From NCBI RefSeq assembly GCF_016097555.1, contig NC_054708.1, forward strand, positions 6,026,334 through 6,090,333: a stretch of 64,000 bases of DNA, given 5' to 3'. The number at the start of each line of letters is the position of its first letter. The first letter of the stretch is position 1. The notes beneath the pieces are model-generated. The model searched no databases, had not been told where the DNA came from, and was given only the letters and a program-made list of their open reading frames with translations. This document shows, one piece after another, positions 1-10,222 of the stretch. This DNA comes from Gigantopelta aegis (lineage: Eukaryota; Mollusca; Gastropoda; Neomphalida; Peltospiridae). Made by a program: the position numbers and the translations under genes.

Positions 1-317
1 AACGATTCCCGCCATCAGAGCGTCTACACGATGAAAACTGCATTTATTCGTGACCTAGATTCGATTACGCACAACAGGAAATGGAAATGGACAAATGGGA
101 CGTCACGCGGAAAAACCACCTGGATAATTATTTTAACTCGGGAGTTAAGTGAAAGAAGAATTTGTATGTCTTTCATTTATCTCCGAACTAACATACCGGT
201 TGTTGTTTATTGGTTGTTTGTTTTGTTTTTTGCTCTTTTTCAATTGTTGTTGGTGTTTTTGGGGGTGGCGATGGGGGAGTGATTTTATTTTTTGGGAGGG
301 TGTGTGTGGGTTTCTTG

Positions 318-361
<44 letters not shown>

Positions 362-1379
362 TTTTGTTGTTGTTATTGTTTTTTTACGTCCAACAATTAT
401 GCTATAGAAGGGTTTTTTTTCTTCTTATAACTAGCCTTGACATGACGTGGTTTCACATATGAATAGCAATATCATCATTCAAATTACCATAAAAGAATGT
501 GCTCCGGCATAAATCAGACTCGGAGACTGGTCGAGGGGTCAGACTGTACGCTTTGTTCAGTGTGTGATTTCGGTAAACTGACACCATCTTTAAGAACTAC
601 TTATAAGAAATTCAAAGCACGCGCTTGCTTTTCATCTTGATAACCAGTTCTGGTTTCTGATTTCTTGTAAGTGTGTTTGTTTTGATATTTGGAGTAGATA
701 GATTTATTGTAGTACCAGTCCCAGCAGTAACGTGGGTAAGACAAACACAGAAATGTATCTTAAACAAACGTAACCTGTAGGTTTACGACAAACACGATGA
801 CATATAGCCGACAGTCACCTATATAACGTGTCCTTGATTTCAGTCATTCCATTAAAACATATATTATTTTGTCCGAGTTCTCTATTGTTGTGCAAAGCGT
901 TATAACGGTAACGATAATGTAATAAGAGCAACATTTTGCCCTGCGTCTTATTCTTACAAGGATGTTTAGGGATAGGCATGTACTAGTAGTTTCTAAGAAT
1001 ACTTTTTCATTTGTATAATATAATTTTTCTTTTAACTCTTCATGGAAGAAACTGGAAAGTAACATTCATTCCCGACATAGGATAAAAGAAATGAGAGAAA
1101 ATCAGTATGTTATAAATATTATAATTCCAACACAACTACTTATGTGTTTATGTATGTATTTTCTGTGTATGCGTGCGTGCGTATATATGTAGTGCTCTCT
1201 CAGTGCAATGGATAGTGTCCCCCTCCCCCCAAAAAAACAACAACAACACAAAACACCACCTCTCTGATACTCTCTCTTTCTCTCTCTGTGTGTGTGTGTG
1301 TGTGTGTAGTGCGCGTGTGTGTGTGTGTGCACGCGTGTTTCGTGATGCATATTTGTTGTAGATTGTCATACTTGTGTTT
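1..1379. other. AT-rich stretch without a recognisable gene
   Basis: No gene is visible. A T-run of about 40 lies at 319-358, next to G/T-rich low-complexity DNA at 190-320. A CT tract followed by a TG tract with CG steps lies at 1261-1333. Open frames here are short and come from the low-complexity tracts. Confidence 0.6.
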
Positions 1380-1567
1380 GGTCATAACGGTATGTGTTGT
1401 AACATCTCGGAGATAACCCTGGTCATAACGGTATGTGTTGTAACATCTCGGAGATAACCCCATTCACCAATTTTAATCTCACGGTAGTAATATACATACC
1501 CATATCTCCCCGATTGTATATACATACATATCTCCCCGATGATAAAATACATACCCATATCCCCACG
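1380..1567. repeat. 41-bp direct repeat (2 copies) plus a second short repeat
   Basis: A 41-bp unit starting GGTCATAACGGTATG occurs twice in tandem at 1380 and 1421 with near identity. Just downstream, a motif reading roughly CATACCCATATCTCCCCGAT recurs three times at 1495-1567, the last copy diverged. No open frame runs through both. Confidence 0.8.
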
Positions 1568-1788
1568 ATGAGAACGACGACGAAGTAGAGAACAATGGTG
1601 AGGACGTCGCCCCAGTGCAATGACGTCGTCGAGCTGATTGCCTGACATGTGGCCGCCATGGCCGTCGTGGACAGACCAATATGTCACAGCGTGCTACTCC
1701 ACCAGAACCACCCGACTTCTGTGAAAACTTCAGCCAGGATCCCAGCCTTGACCCGCCCTACATTGCAGCTGTCAGACGACAGTCGTGA
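1558..1788 (+). pseudogene. Possible coding relic, unrecognised
   Basis: One frame reads an acidic segment (HDENDDEVENNGEDVAPVQ), one TGA at 1621, then a segment with CLTCGRHGRRGQTN and a proline-rich part (ATPPEPPDFCENF), ending at a stop at 1786-1788. The base composition is clearly more GC-rich than the flanks, and the acidic/proline/Cys composition looks protein-like rather than random. I do not recognise the family. It could be the decayed end of a transposase or of an old gene, or chance. There is no support beyond composition. Confidence 0.25.
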
Positions 1789-2077
1789 CCTGGTGACAAG
1801 GTGTTCGTTTATTGCCAGGTACCGCAGGTTTGTACTTTGGCTATAGCTCACACATTCCACGGGGGTTAATACACTGGTGGGTGGGGTGGGGGTGTCAGTG
1901 GTAGCGCTCTCACAAGATCGCTCTAGGTGTTCGTTTTTTCACCGTCCAACCCAGTGTTTTACGATTGGTACGTTATATTGTGTTATCCTGTCTATGGGAA
2001 AGTGCATATATATATATATGATAATAAACGAGTTACCAGTTATTATCAAATTTATGTCCCGAGTGAAATAATTTCAC

Positions 2078-2079
<2 letters not shown>

Positions 2080-2142
<63 letters not shown>
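2080..2142. repeat. (CT)n(CA)n microsatellite
   Basis: About 15 CT units are followed directly by about 16 CA units. A G-run of about 20 lies separately at 2350-2370. Confidence 0.95.
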
Positions 2143-2144
<2 letters not shown>

Positions 2145-2399
2145 TTATTCATTGCTACTATTTACGGTGGAAGCAGCCTATATGGTGGTAGCGAATTTCC
2201 TCTCGTTATTCTTTCTCGGTCAAATATAGAAGTACTCATAAGTTAGACACCAAATAGACACAGTTAGAAGCGTGTAGAGGTATCACTAACCAAATATTCC
2301 TATCAGATCGACAAGGCCAATGGCGTCATTTGCTGAAGAAAAGTGTTGTGGGGTGGGGGGGGGGGGGGGGTTATATTTTTGTTGAGCAACCGCCGTTCA

Positions 2400-2635
2400 C
2401 CCAGAACTGATGTCTTTTGTACATTCCAGGGCAATAGCTAGCGGGTGGAAAGGGGCAATTCACCCCATTTTTTAAATTAAAAATCAAGCAAAAATAAAAG
2501 AAACTTAAAGAAAATCCTATTATTGGTTTTAAGTATCTAACCTCCTTGAAATGGCTGCAAAATGGTGTTTTAGAGCATGTAGATTTTAAAATGTCTAGGG
2601 GGCATGCCCCCGGTCCCCCTAGTGTCTTGTTCTCA
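2400..2635. other. Low-information stretch, possible old repeat
   Basis: A non-coding stretch ending in a G/C-rich palindromic bit (GGGGGCATGCCCCCGG near 2600). It looks like an interspersed repeat end, but no second copy is visible in the window. Confidence 0.3.
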
Positions 2636-2873
2636 TTTCAGCCAGTGCTCCGCAAAAGGTGTAACAAAGGCCGTGGTATGTAATATCCTGTCTGTGGGAT
2701 AGTGCATATAAAAGATCCCGTGCTGCTAATCGAGTAGCCCATGGAATGGTGACAGCGGGTTTTCTCCTTCAGTATATGTGGTTCTTAACCATATGTCTGA
2801 CGCCATATACTACTAACCGTAAATAAAATGTGTTGATAGCGTCGTTAAATAAAATATTTTCTTCCTTCCTTCC
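2636..2873 (+). mobile_element. tRNA-derived SINE, 5'-truncated, tail type A
   Basis: This copy matches the body and tail shared by many elements in this window: GCCAGTG, then GGCCGTGGTATGT, CTGTCTGTGGGATAGTGCAT, a tail with TCTGACGCCATATA, and an end at CGTCGTTAAATAAAATATTT followed by CTTCC repeats. The tRNA-like head is missing, so the copy is 5'-truncated. It is non-coding; short open frames across it are artefacts. Confidence 0.85.
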
Positions 2874-3061
2874 CTAGTGTTTTGCGCCTTCCATGCTCCT
2901 TCGTTCAAATAATTCATCTGCCGCCCCCACCCCTAAAAATAAATACTTTAAGCACTTTAATTAGACCGTGTTGTAGGCATATAAGAACATAATGAACAAA
3001 ATTAGTTACGAGTATTTGTAGCAGACGGTCTAAGGGAGGCAACTGAAGCCAGAAATAGGCT

Positions 3062-3190
3062 ACAATTTTTCGAAGCTGTCTTAGCGCTATAATATCGTAA
3101 AAACGTCGTAAGCTATGACGTACCAACGTCACTTGCCATACCCTACGACGGTTTTACGATATCGTAGCGCTAAAATGGCTTAAAAAATCT
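3062..3190. mobile_element. Short palindromic element (MITE-like)
   Basis: Arms face each other around a short loop. The left arm has TTAGCGCTATAATATCGTA and the right arm, reversed, has TTTTAGCGCTACGATATCGTA. Both arms continue into a CGTCGTA box. It is about 120 bp and has no coding potential. I see no clear target-site duplication. Confidence 0.6.
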
Positions 3191-3240
3191 GGGCCCAGGA
3201 ATGTTTGGACACCTCAGCACATTTTAAACTACGGTTCTTG

Positions 3241-3510
3241 AAATGAATGAATGAATGAATGAATGAATGAATGTTTAACGGCACCCCAGCACGAAAAATA
3301 CATCGGCTATTGGGTGTCAAACTATGGTAATGCAAACAAATAAAGTGATGATCAACATCAATATAAAAATTCAAGATTTAAACAAAAACAGTGTAAAGAA
3401 CCGTGTAAAAACACAAATATTACAGATAGATACCAACTTTTAGTCAACATTTATTTGTGCTGTATTGGCCATTCTCAAAGGGAATGTTACACCCCTGCGC
3501 CACGGTGAGG
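3241..3510 (-). mobile_element. Full-length SINE with (ATTC)n tail
   Basis: On the minus strand it starts CACCGTGGCGCAGGGGTGTA, runs about 270 bp and ends in GTGCTGGGGTGCCGTTAAAC followed by ATTC repeats. It is flanked by a 10-bp target-site duplication, ACGGTTCTTG, at 3231-3240 and 3511-3520. A second copy with its own duplication lies at 10,234-10,505. The 3' end resembles the tails of the other SINE types here (GACACCCAATAGCCGATG, GTGCT, GTTAAA). Confidence 0.88.
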
Positions 3511-3654
3511 ACGGTTCTTGGAAGCAAATCAAATGATTATTTCGACAGTTGGTTTAGAATACGAAAGGAAATCCATGGCAGAGTACTTTCGAATAAAAGC
3601 AAATATTCTGATATCCAATTTTCCAAAACAGACCTTTAATAGTTGCTGACACAC

Positions 3655-3818
3655 TCGAAAACACACACACATACAAGACACACAAACACACACTCACACA
3701 CATACAAGACACACACACACACAAACAAGACAAACACACACACACACACACAAACAAGACAAACGCGCGCGCGCGCACACACACACACACACAAGACAAA
3801 CACACACACACACACACG
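3655..3818. repeat. (CA)n microsatellite with a (CG)n core
   Basis: CA-rich repeats are broken by CAAGA interruptions and by an alternating purine-pyrimidine CGCGCGCGCG run at 3764-3775. Long open frames on both strands here are artefacts of the repeat. Confidence 0.95.
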
Positions 3819-4450
3819 GCCGTACATAAAGAGCGTTGACGCGTTTGCGTCAAAAAGAATCGATGATTATTGCAATGCAACTCTATAATGAATAAACTTA
3901 AAATTTGTATTATAACATATTAAGTTTTAAACCCGTACTAACTCACATATAATTTTTTTTAAACAAATTTATATGTAAATAAGAAATGTGAATACAAAAA
4001 TGCTAGAACAGCTTCACTATCGATACTGCAGTATACGGATACTAAAGGTAGAATTGCGCGTGCTTTAGTTTGGCTGTTTCACCAGTTGCCTTCACACCTA
4101 TGTCAAAAAAGACGATCTAACCTATGCAATTTGATTTTAAATTTAAAACAAACTGAAAAAAATCTGTTTTCATTTATACTGAAGTTGAATTGTATTGGTA
4201 TGGGTTTAAATTTTAATGTTTTTATATGGATTTTATTATTCGTTATAACGTTACATGCCAATCGGTTCCCTTTTGACGCAAACGAACTGTAGTAACAACT
4301 TGTATTAAAAAAAGGCGTCCTCCAACAGCCTAGCTTAATGATTTAATAATGCTAAACAGAAAATATACATGTTAATGTCTAGGAGTATGGGTTTATTGTC
4401 TCTGTCCATTTATACAGTTCATAACTATTTATAATAACCACTGTACACAT
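3819..4450. other. AT-rich non-coding stretch
   Basis: No gene, repeat copy or splice-like structure was recognised. Confidence 0.6.
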
Positions 4451-4456
4451 TGTGTG

Positions 4457-4457
<1 letters not shown>

Positions 4458-4544
<87 letters not shown>
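4458..4544. repeat. (TA)n(CA)n microsatellite
   Basis: About 30 TA units then about 12 CA units. It is the left part of the microsatellite that flanks the element at 4545-5018; a second TA run follows at 5019-5070. Confidence 0.95.
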
Positions 4545-4545
<1 letters not shown>

Positions 4546-5016
4546 TTCAAAAAAGTAGGGGAACCTGAAATATTAATGTTAATATCAACTATTAGACCGA
4601 ACATACGTTTTGACCACAGACATCCTAGTAAAGAACGTTCAGGTCTGTTTATCAACACACCGAAACACATTCCATAGTTTGCACGTGCATCAAGCAGTTG
4701 CCCCGTACACGTGCGTGGGGTGTCATTCTCGATTTTGACAATGTCCTGGAAGGTCGATTAATCACTGTGGAACATTATTTCTGTCATTCTTTTTCATTTT
4801 GTTGATCATACAGTTGTTATTGTTTTGAATTTGCGATTTACTGATTCACTTTTGACCCCAGTCGTCCTTCAGGATCTTTGGTGGTCATAAAACTTACTGT
4901 AATAATGAACTACCTGTTGTAATGTTTGCGCAATTAATTCGCTATTCCCCATAGCTAATATACCTTACAATTTTGGCAGTTGTAAATTCTTAATAGAGTT
5001 CCCCTACTTTTTTGAA

Positions 5017-5018
<2 letters not shown>
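4545..5018. mobile_element. Inverted-repeat element (MITE) inside a TA microsatellite
   Basis: The termini are perfect 20-bp inverted repeats: CTTCAAAAAAGTAGGGGAAC on the left, its complement ending TTTTTTGAAG on the right. On the left lie (TA)n then (CA)n at about 4458-4544; on the right (TA)n continues at 5019-5070. This fits insertion of a Tc1/mariner-like non-autonomous element into a TA-rich target. The 434-bp interior has no transposase frame. Confidence 0.8.
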
Positions 5019-5075
<57 letters not shown>

Positions 5076-5270
5076 GACGGATTTTTTTATACTTGACGTA
5101 CTCAATAAATATATTAGTGTAGAATCTCAAAGTAAAGTCAAAGCACTTTTCAACACGTGTCAATGATGTAATGATACAAAATAATAAATAAAAAGCACTT
5201 ATTTTTCATCAAATAGATGAAAGCCACAATAAAGATTTCAGTGGAATAATCCGAGCAATTTGTCTTTAAC

Positions 5271-5551
5271 CAAAGGGGATAGACACGATCATGTAATATA
5301 CACAATCAACATGAAAATGATGACAATACGAAACGTTTAACCAAAGGGGATAGACACGATCATGTAATATACACAATCAACATGAAAATGATGACAATAC
5401 GAAACGTTTAACCCAAGGGGATAGACATGATCATGTAATATACACAATCAACATGAAAATTATGACAATACGAAACGTTTAACAAAGGGGGATAAACACG
5501 ATCATGTAATATACATAAACAACATGAAAATGATGACAATACGAAACGTTT
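5271..5551. repeat. 71-bp tandem repeat, 4 copies
   Basis: A 71-bp unit starting CAAAGGGGATAGACACGATC and ending near ACGAAACGTTTAAC repeats four times with a few substitutions. No frame is conserved through it. Confidence 0.9.
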
Positions 5552-6031
5552 GCGAATTACATATTACTATTCAAGACTTGGTAAACATTTAGTGAAATAT
5601 AAATATGTACAACTGGAATCAAACAAGAAGAACGGGCACGTCTACGGCACAGAGCGACCGTCCCAATATTTGAGGGAAGAGTTGCCGGAATGCATGACCA
5701 GAACACATCCACTGTTTTCGCAAATTTACATTCTTGTCCCAACTCGCTAGGGATATTTTTTCCTACAATTTCATATACACTCATATATTCCTCTGATACC
5801 CTTCCTGATTATGAAATCTGGCTCTTTTTATAACCACAAAAAACTAAGTTTCTACATGATAGTCGTTTGATACGTGTGTACCACTCATCACATCATTGCC
5901 AGGTTCAGGAGAGCTAGCATCACGGACAGTTCGATGGGTTTTCACCTTCCTAAGGTATCCAATTAACGTTAGGCGCAAAAACCAGTCTAGCAAGTGACGG
6001 TGAGCGCTCGACCTCCTGAACTCACTTGAGA

Positions 6032-6037
6032 TTTATT
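6032..6037 (-). promoter_or_regulatory. Candidate polyadenylation signal (AATAAA) for the receptor gene
   Basis: AATAAA is read on the minus strand about 175 bases past the receptor stop codon. It is the first canonical hexamer downstream. Position is the only support. Confidence 0.4.
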
Positions 6038-6209
6038 TCATGTGTGTCTTTCAATTCCCAGCGGAGAAGCGATTCATTTAAAATCATTGTTTTTAAATAT
6101 ATATTAAGACTAGTAATATATTAAATAATACCAAAATAGGAAATTTATCAGATAGTGTAAAAAGATGTATGTATACAGAAAGTTCCTACACAAGTTCCGA
6201 CACAAGCAT

Positions 6210-7676
6210 TCATCTACACGATTTACAGGTGAGGAGTTTGACTAGCTCAGTTCTAAATCGTTGACAGCATAGACCGTAGACGATTGGGTTGGCGACACTG
6301 TTAATGAAGTACGATCGTATGATAATGTTGTGTACCAGCTCTGTGGCGCCCCCTTCTCCACTCAGAGAATTCTTGTCCAGGGCCTTCGTGGCCATCAGCA
6401 CGAGGTGGGGCAGGAAGCTCAGTATGTACACGACAGTGATTACAAACAGCATCAGAGTTGTCTTCCTTGCGTTCGATTCCCTTCTCGAGACTCCAGACTC
6501 GGTGGAATGCTGCCTGTCAAACGACAGTTTCGAGTTCTGAGATAGACCGCTTGGGTTTCGTTTTCCGATGGTGCCTTGGTCTCGGTGTGCTGCACATCGT
6601 GGACACGCACTGCGTTCATTTTGACTGGCCTCCCTTCCAAAACCAAACATACTGATTCTTCTAAATCGGTTGATTGAGCTCTCTCGGCATTGGGGTTTCA
6701 TTTTACTGTTTGATTTTTCGTCGTAACCATTCAACTTTGGAATGTCTTTGTCGGTTATGGGCCACTTCAAAGAGTTGGATTCTTCCTCTGGAGTTGTCTG
6801 ACAGGTACAGATCCTGGAGTGATTCCGGCTTAAGAAGATGTGTTTTTCTGTCACCGTTGAACAATCGTCCTGGGGGTCGTTAAAGAACTGGGGTGCTCCT
6901 CTGTTGTTGGTGTAGACGTAGGTCGGAGAGCCGGCCGCCTCCGTAGAGTTGTGGCTGCTGTCCGTACCGGAAGAACTGCTTTTAGCCGACGGTCTTATCC
7001 CTTTAGTCTGAAACCTCCTGTGACGCCATATCCGTTTACCAATGAAAAAGTACAAAATACTCAGACCCACTGCGCCTATCACAAACACGCAAAACTGCAG
7101 AGAGTTGTACATAATCGGCCAACTCGTCCCATGATATCTGTCTTGTGTGGAACAATCGGATCCATTAACGGATCCATCTCCGATTAACACGGTTTTCTCC
7201 CCATATAGAAAAACGCCAGGTAGCGAAAGAAGCAGCGATATGACGAAGCAGATGAGAATGATGACGTTGGCACTTCTGGTGGAGATCTGGTGACCAAGGG
7301 GACTGCAGATCTTCTTGTATCGGTCGACGGCCACCACGAAGAGGATGATCCCGGACGCAAACGCCGAGAACGAGTTGATGGTCCTCATCATCTTGCAGGC
7401 GGGCGACGTCCCGAACGTGTAGTTCTGCAGCATGTCGACGATCTCTCCGGGCATGGCCACGGTGCAGCTGATGAGGTCAACCATGGCCAGGGTCAGCACG
7501 AAGCTGCGGGTGGTGTTGTGCTTCAGCTTGGCCTGGTAGATGTAGAGGACCAGCAGGTTTCCGATCAGCCCTATGCCCATCAGCGTCCCCAGCAGGCCCA
7601 TCGCAGGCAGCATCAGGTTGGCGAACTGCTGGTTGTGCTTGCGCAGTATGTACAACATGTCGTCCGTGTTGTTCAT
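6210..7676 (-). CDS. Class A (rhodopsin-like) G-protein-coupled receptor, orphan
   Basis: This is an intact 488-aa frame, so the coding part is a single exon. It is a seven-helix plasma-membrane receptor. Visible landmarks are an N-glycosylation site at N2; TM1 with GNLLV (N40); TM2 with AMVDL (D67); Cys94 and Cys175 for the extracellular disulfide; DRY at 118-120 ending TM3; TM6 SFLPH with P423; NPIVY at 463-467 ending TM7; and a CC pair (470-471) suited to palmitoylation. Intracellular loop 3 is very long (about residues 213-404) and rich in Ser, Thr and Arg, with likely phosphorylation sites. TM6 has Phe where many class A receptors have Trp. The family is probably an invertebrate peptide- or amine-type orphan receptor; the ligand cannot be told from sequence. 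The first Met fits the family N-terminus, and an upstream splice acceptor at 7755 suggests a separate 5' UTR exon. Confidence 0.93.
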   Translation of the reverse strand: MNNTDDMLYILRKHNQQFANLMLPAMGLLGTLMGIGLIGNLLVLYIYQAKLKHNTTRSFVLTLAMVDLISCTVAMPGEIVDMLQNYTFGTSPACKMMRTINSFSAFASGIILFVVAVDRYKKICSPLGHQISTRSANVIILICFVISLLLSLPGVFLYGEKTVLIGDGSVNGSDCSTQDRYHGTSWPIMYNSLQFCVFVIGAVGLSILYFFIGKRIWRHRRFQTKGIRPSAKSSSSGTDSSHNSTEAAGSPTYVYTNNRGAPQFFNDPQDDCSTVTEKHIFLSRNHSRICTCQTTPEEESNSLKWPITDKDIPKLNGYDEKSNSKMKPQCRESSINRFRRISMFGFGREASQNERSACPRCAAHRDQGTIGKRNPSGLSQNSKLSFDRQHSTESGVSRRESNARKTTLMLFVITVVYILSFLPHLVLMATKALDKNSLSGEGGATELVHNIIIRSYFINSVANPIVYGLCCQRFRTELVKLLTCKSCR

Positions 7677-7754
7677 CGTGCTGGGTAGAACGGGTTCTGT
7701 GTGAAACTAGTGCTGATGTCAGTCTTCAACAAAATACTCGGCCTAGAGGTGTAT
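7677..7754 (-). other. 5' UTR part of the receptor exon with a splice acceptor
   Basis: On the minus strand a good acceptor, CATGTTTTACAG followed by ATACACC, lies 78 bases before the start codon. It implies an upstream non-coding exon. The UTR between them contains no ATG that would compete in frame. Confidence 0.5.
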
Positions 7755-8202
7755 CTGTAAAACATGAAAACAAAAACCTGTTAACATGAAGATAAAATTA
7801 CAGTCAGTCAGTGTGTCCGTAAAATATAAAACAACACTGTTAAAATTAACAATACATAAACAGCCAAGCAGGGCTAAATGGTGAGTAGGGAAGAGGGAGT
7901 GGATCTGAAACACCACCCCCCCCCCCCCCCCCCAACAAACAAAAAAACAAACCAACAACAAACAAACCGAAATGTCTTTTTCGTTTCGTTTCGTTTAAAA
8001 ATATATAATGAAACAGCAGTTAATTACTAATAGAATATGATATATTATGAGCTATAATTGTCAGTTTTGACAATTTGTAACGTGTAATATGATATCACTT
8101 CTTATAACTTGCTTGCACAATTATGTTTTTGTATGTTTGTAAACATAACAGTAAATGCCATGGTTTCGAATCGAGTGTTTTGGTTTACACTATTCAGGGT
8201 CA

Positions 8203-8500
8203 GGGGCGGGAAGTAGCCCAGTAGTAAAGCGCTCGCTTGATGCGCGATCGGTTTACGTTCGATCCCCGTCGATGGGCCCATTAGGCTATTTCTCGTCACA
8301 GCCAGTGCACCACGACTGGTATATCAAAGGCCGTGGTACGTGCTATCCTGTATGTGGGATGGTGAATATAGATCTCTTGCTACTAATCAGAAAATGTGGC
8401 GGGTTTCCTCTCTATGACTAAAAAATTATCATGTTTGACATCCAATAGCCGATGATTAATAAATCAATGTGCTCTAGTGGTGTCGTCAAACAAAGCAAAC
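8203..8500 (+). mobile_element. Near-complete tRNA-derived SINE, head I, tail type B
   Basis: The head carries tRNA-like promoter boxes: AGTAGCCCAGTAGTAAAGCG (A-box region) and GTTCGATCCCC (B-box). The body is the shared GCCAGTGCACCACGACTGG module. The tail is type B: TTTGACATCCAATAGCCGAT, then TGTGCTCTAGTGGTGTCGT. It is non-coding. Confidence 0.9.
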
Positions 8501-8879
8501 TGTTTTAATAGACCGAGTGTTTCACAGTAAAGATTCGTAACTAACGATTAAGAGGCTTATATTTTTTAAGAATCCACTTTGGCCATGTTGATAAAACGCT
8601 GGGCTGTCAAGTGCCATACGAATCGGTGCAGTAGGTTCGAAACCTGCCAATTGACACTTGATATTGTTTTTAATAATTAAAATTATGGCCGTTGTGTGTT
8701 AGCAAAGACTGCTGGATAACATTTATTAACTGATATTCGTTACTTCTCGTTTGAAGAGAAATGTTTACCATTTGTAGTTCGAATGACTAAACCGCACCGA
8801 GATGCAAACCGCTTTAAGATTTAAATTCTTATCTATAATGAACGGATGCGACACATGCACTCGTTAATGTCAGATTGTC

Positions 8880-9200
8880 TGCGTTTCTTGAACGGTCGCC
8901 ATAACCTGGCAGTCCTCTGACGTCAGGGCGCGGACCGAACGAATGGTGTCGCCGAGGGTAACCGCGGTCAACTGTCGGGCGATCAGACTCTGAACGCGAC
9001 ACCCCATCTCAAGAGGCACTGTTAGGTGATTGTGCCTCTGAACGCGACACTATCTCAAGAGGCCGGTAAATGTGTGTTTCCGATTGATGTAACTGTCTTA
9101 TTGTGGACACTGCCACTGTGAAAAGTGGCCACGTTATGTCGCCCGGAGAACGGGTCCAAGGGTCCTTCGTCTCAGAACTAGCACGTTGCTTGGATACAGC
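8880..9200 (-). promoter_or_regulatory. GC-rich block with a palindromic CRE; candidate promoter of the receptor
   Basis: It is one of the few GC-rich, CpG-containing blocks in this half of the window. It contains a perfect CRE palindrome TGACGTCA at 8918-8925. A segment with CTCTGAACGCGACAC and ATCTCAAGAGGC is present twice (near 8987 and 9033). It lies about 1.2 kb upstream of the receptor's coding exon. Assignment as promoter or first exon is inference from position and composition. Confidence 0.25.
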
Positions 9201-9615
9201 TTATAGTCCAAACTATCAATAAAGACCATACAAACAGATCAACGATATAGTTTGTTAGGCGATCGTGATTCATAGGTAAAATAATATGTGCAGTATTTGA
9301 CTGGCATCTTTTATTGACCGAAGCCTAAAATTTGAAGTGTACCGAAGAAACAAACATGTGTACAGGACCGTAAAACCGATATCTGGAAAGGGGAGGGGTC
9401 ACATCCTCCCCAGTGGGGCCACAAGCCATATTTTTACCTTCATTTATAATGAGTACGACCAAAAAAACGGGAGGGGGGGGGGGGGGGGGGGGGCACACAC
9501 ACACACGCGCGCGCGCACCTGTCCATACTGGGTAAACGAATGTATGATTCTAAAAAGTGATATTACACACGATGCTCTGTTTGTAATTGCATTTTTGTTA
9601 AAGCCGCACACCCTA

Positions 9616-10187
9616 CAGGTGATGCGCCAGTTCCGGATTACTTCAAACAAAATTGTGAATTCTGTCAACATGCGCGCGTATGACTTTAAAAGAAATTCTT
9701 GGTAATAAAGATAATCAACCATATAAATAAACAGTGATATAAAATGTAAATTTAGGTAAACATTTGGCACCAAAAACAGTGTTGTTCTAGCTGGCGTACT
9801 TACGCCAGTTGCGGATCACTTTGTCCAGTTCCGGATCACTTTCGAAAAATAGAGGCTTACCCCTTCAAAAACACTATTTCCAACATGTTAGCACTTTCAG
9901 CACGTTCGTGGATCCTGCCGGACATATTTTATGATCATTTGCAACTCCATAGGGTTCCCACCCCCCTGATTACGCCCCTAATTAGCAATTTCTAAAATCG
10001 ATTGAAAATCAACGATGGCGTCCCATGACGTCAGATATACGGGGCGTGTGTCAAAAGTAAAGGTGCGCGATCCTTATTATTTTCGTTGAATTATATTTGA
10101 TTTCTGGCATTCTATTATATAATAATAATAAATAATATTATTATTACTAATAATAAATAATTGTTTTCATTTATTATCGTATATATC

Positions 10188-10222
<35 letters not shown>

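Noticed and set aside
8102-8421. Frames on both strands over SINE copies (also at 17,272-17,647, 29,014-29,316 and 56,631-56,934)
   Set aside because: The same translation recurs in every SINE of the type; the DNA is a tRNA-derived non-coding element.
9444-9773. Frames of 109-122 codons near a G-run
   Set aside because: They cross a G-run, CA/CG repeats and a transposon end, so they cannot be one gene.
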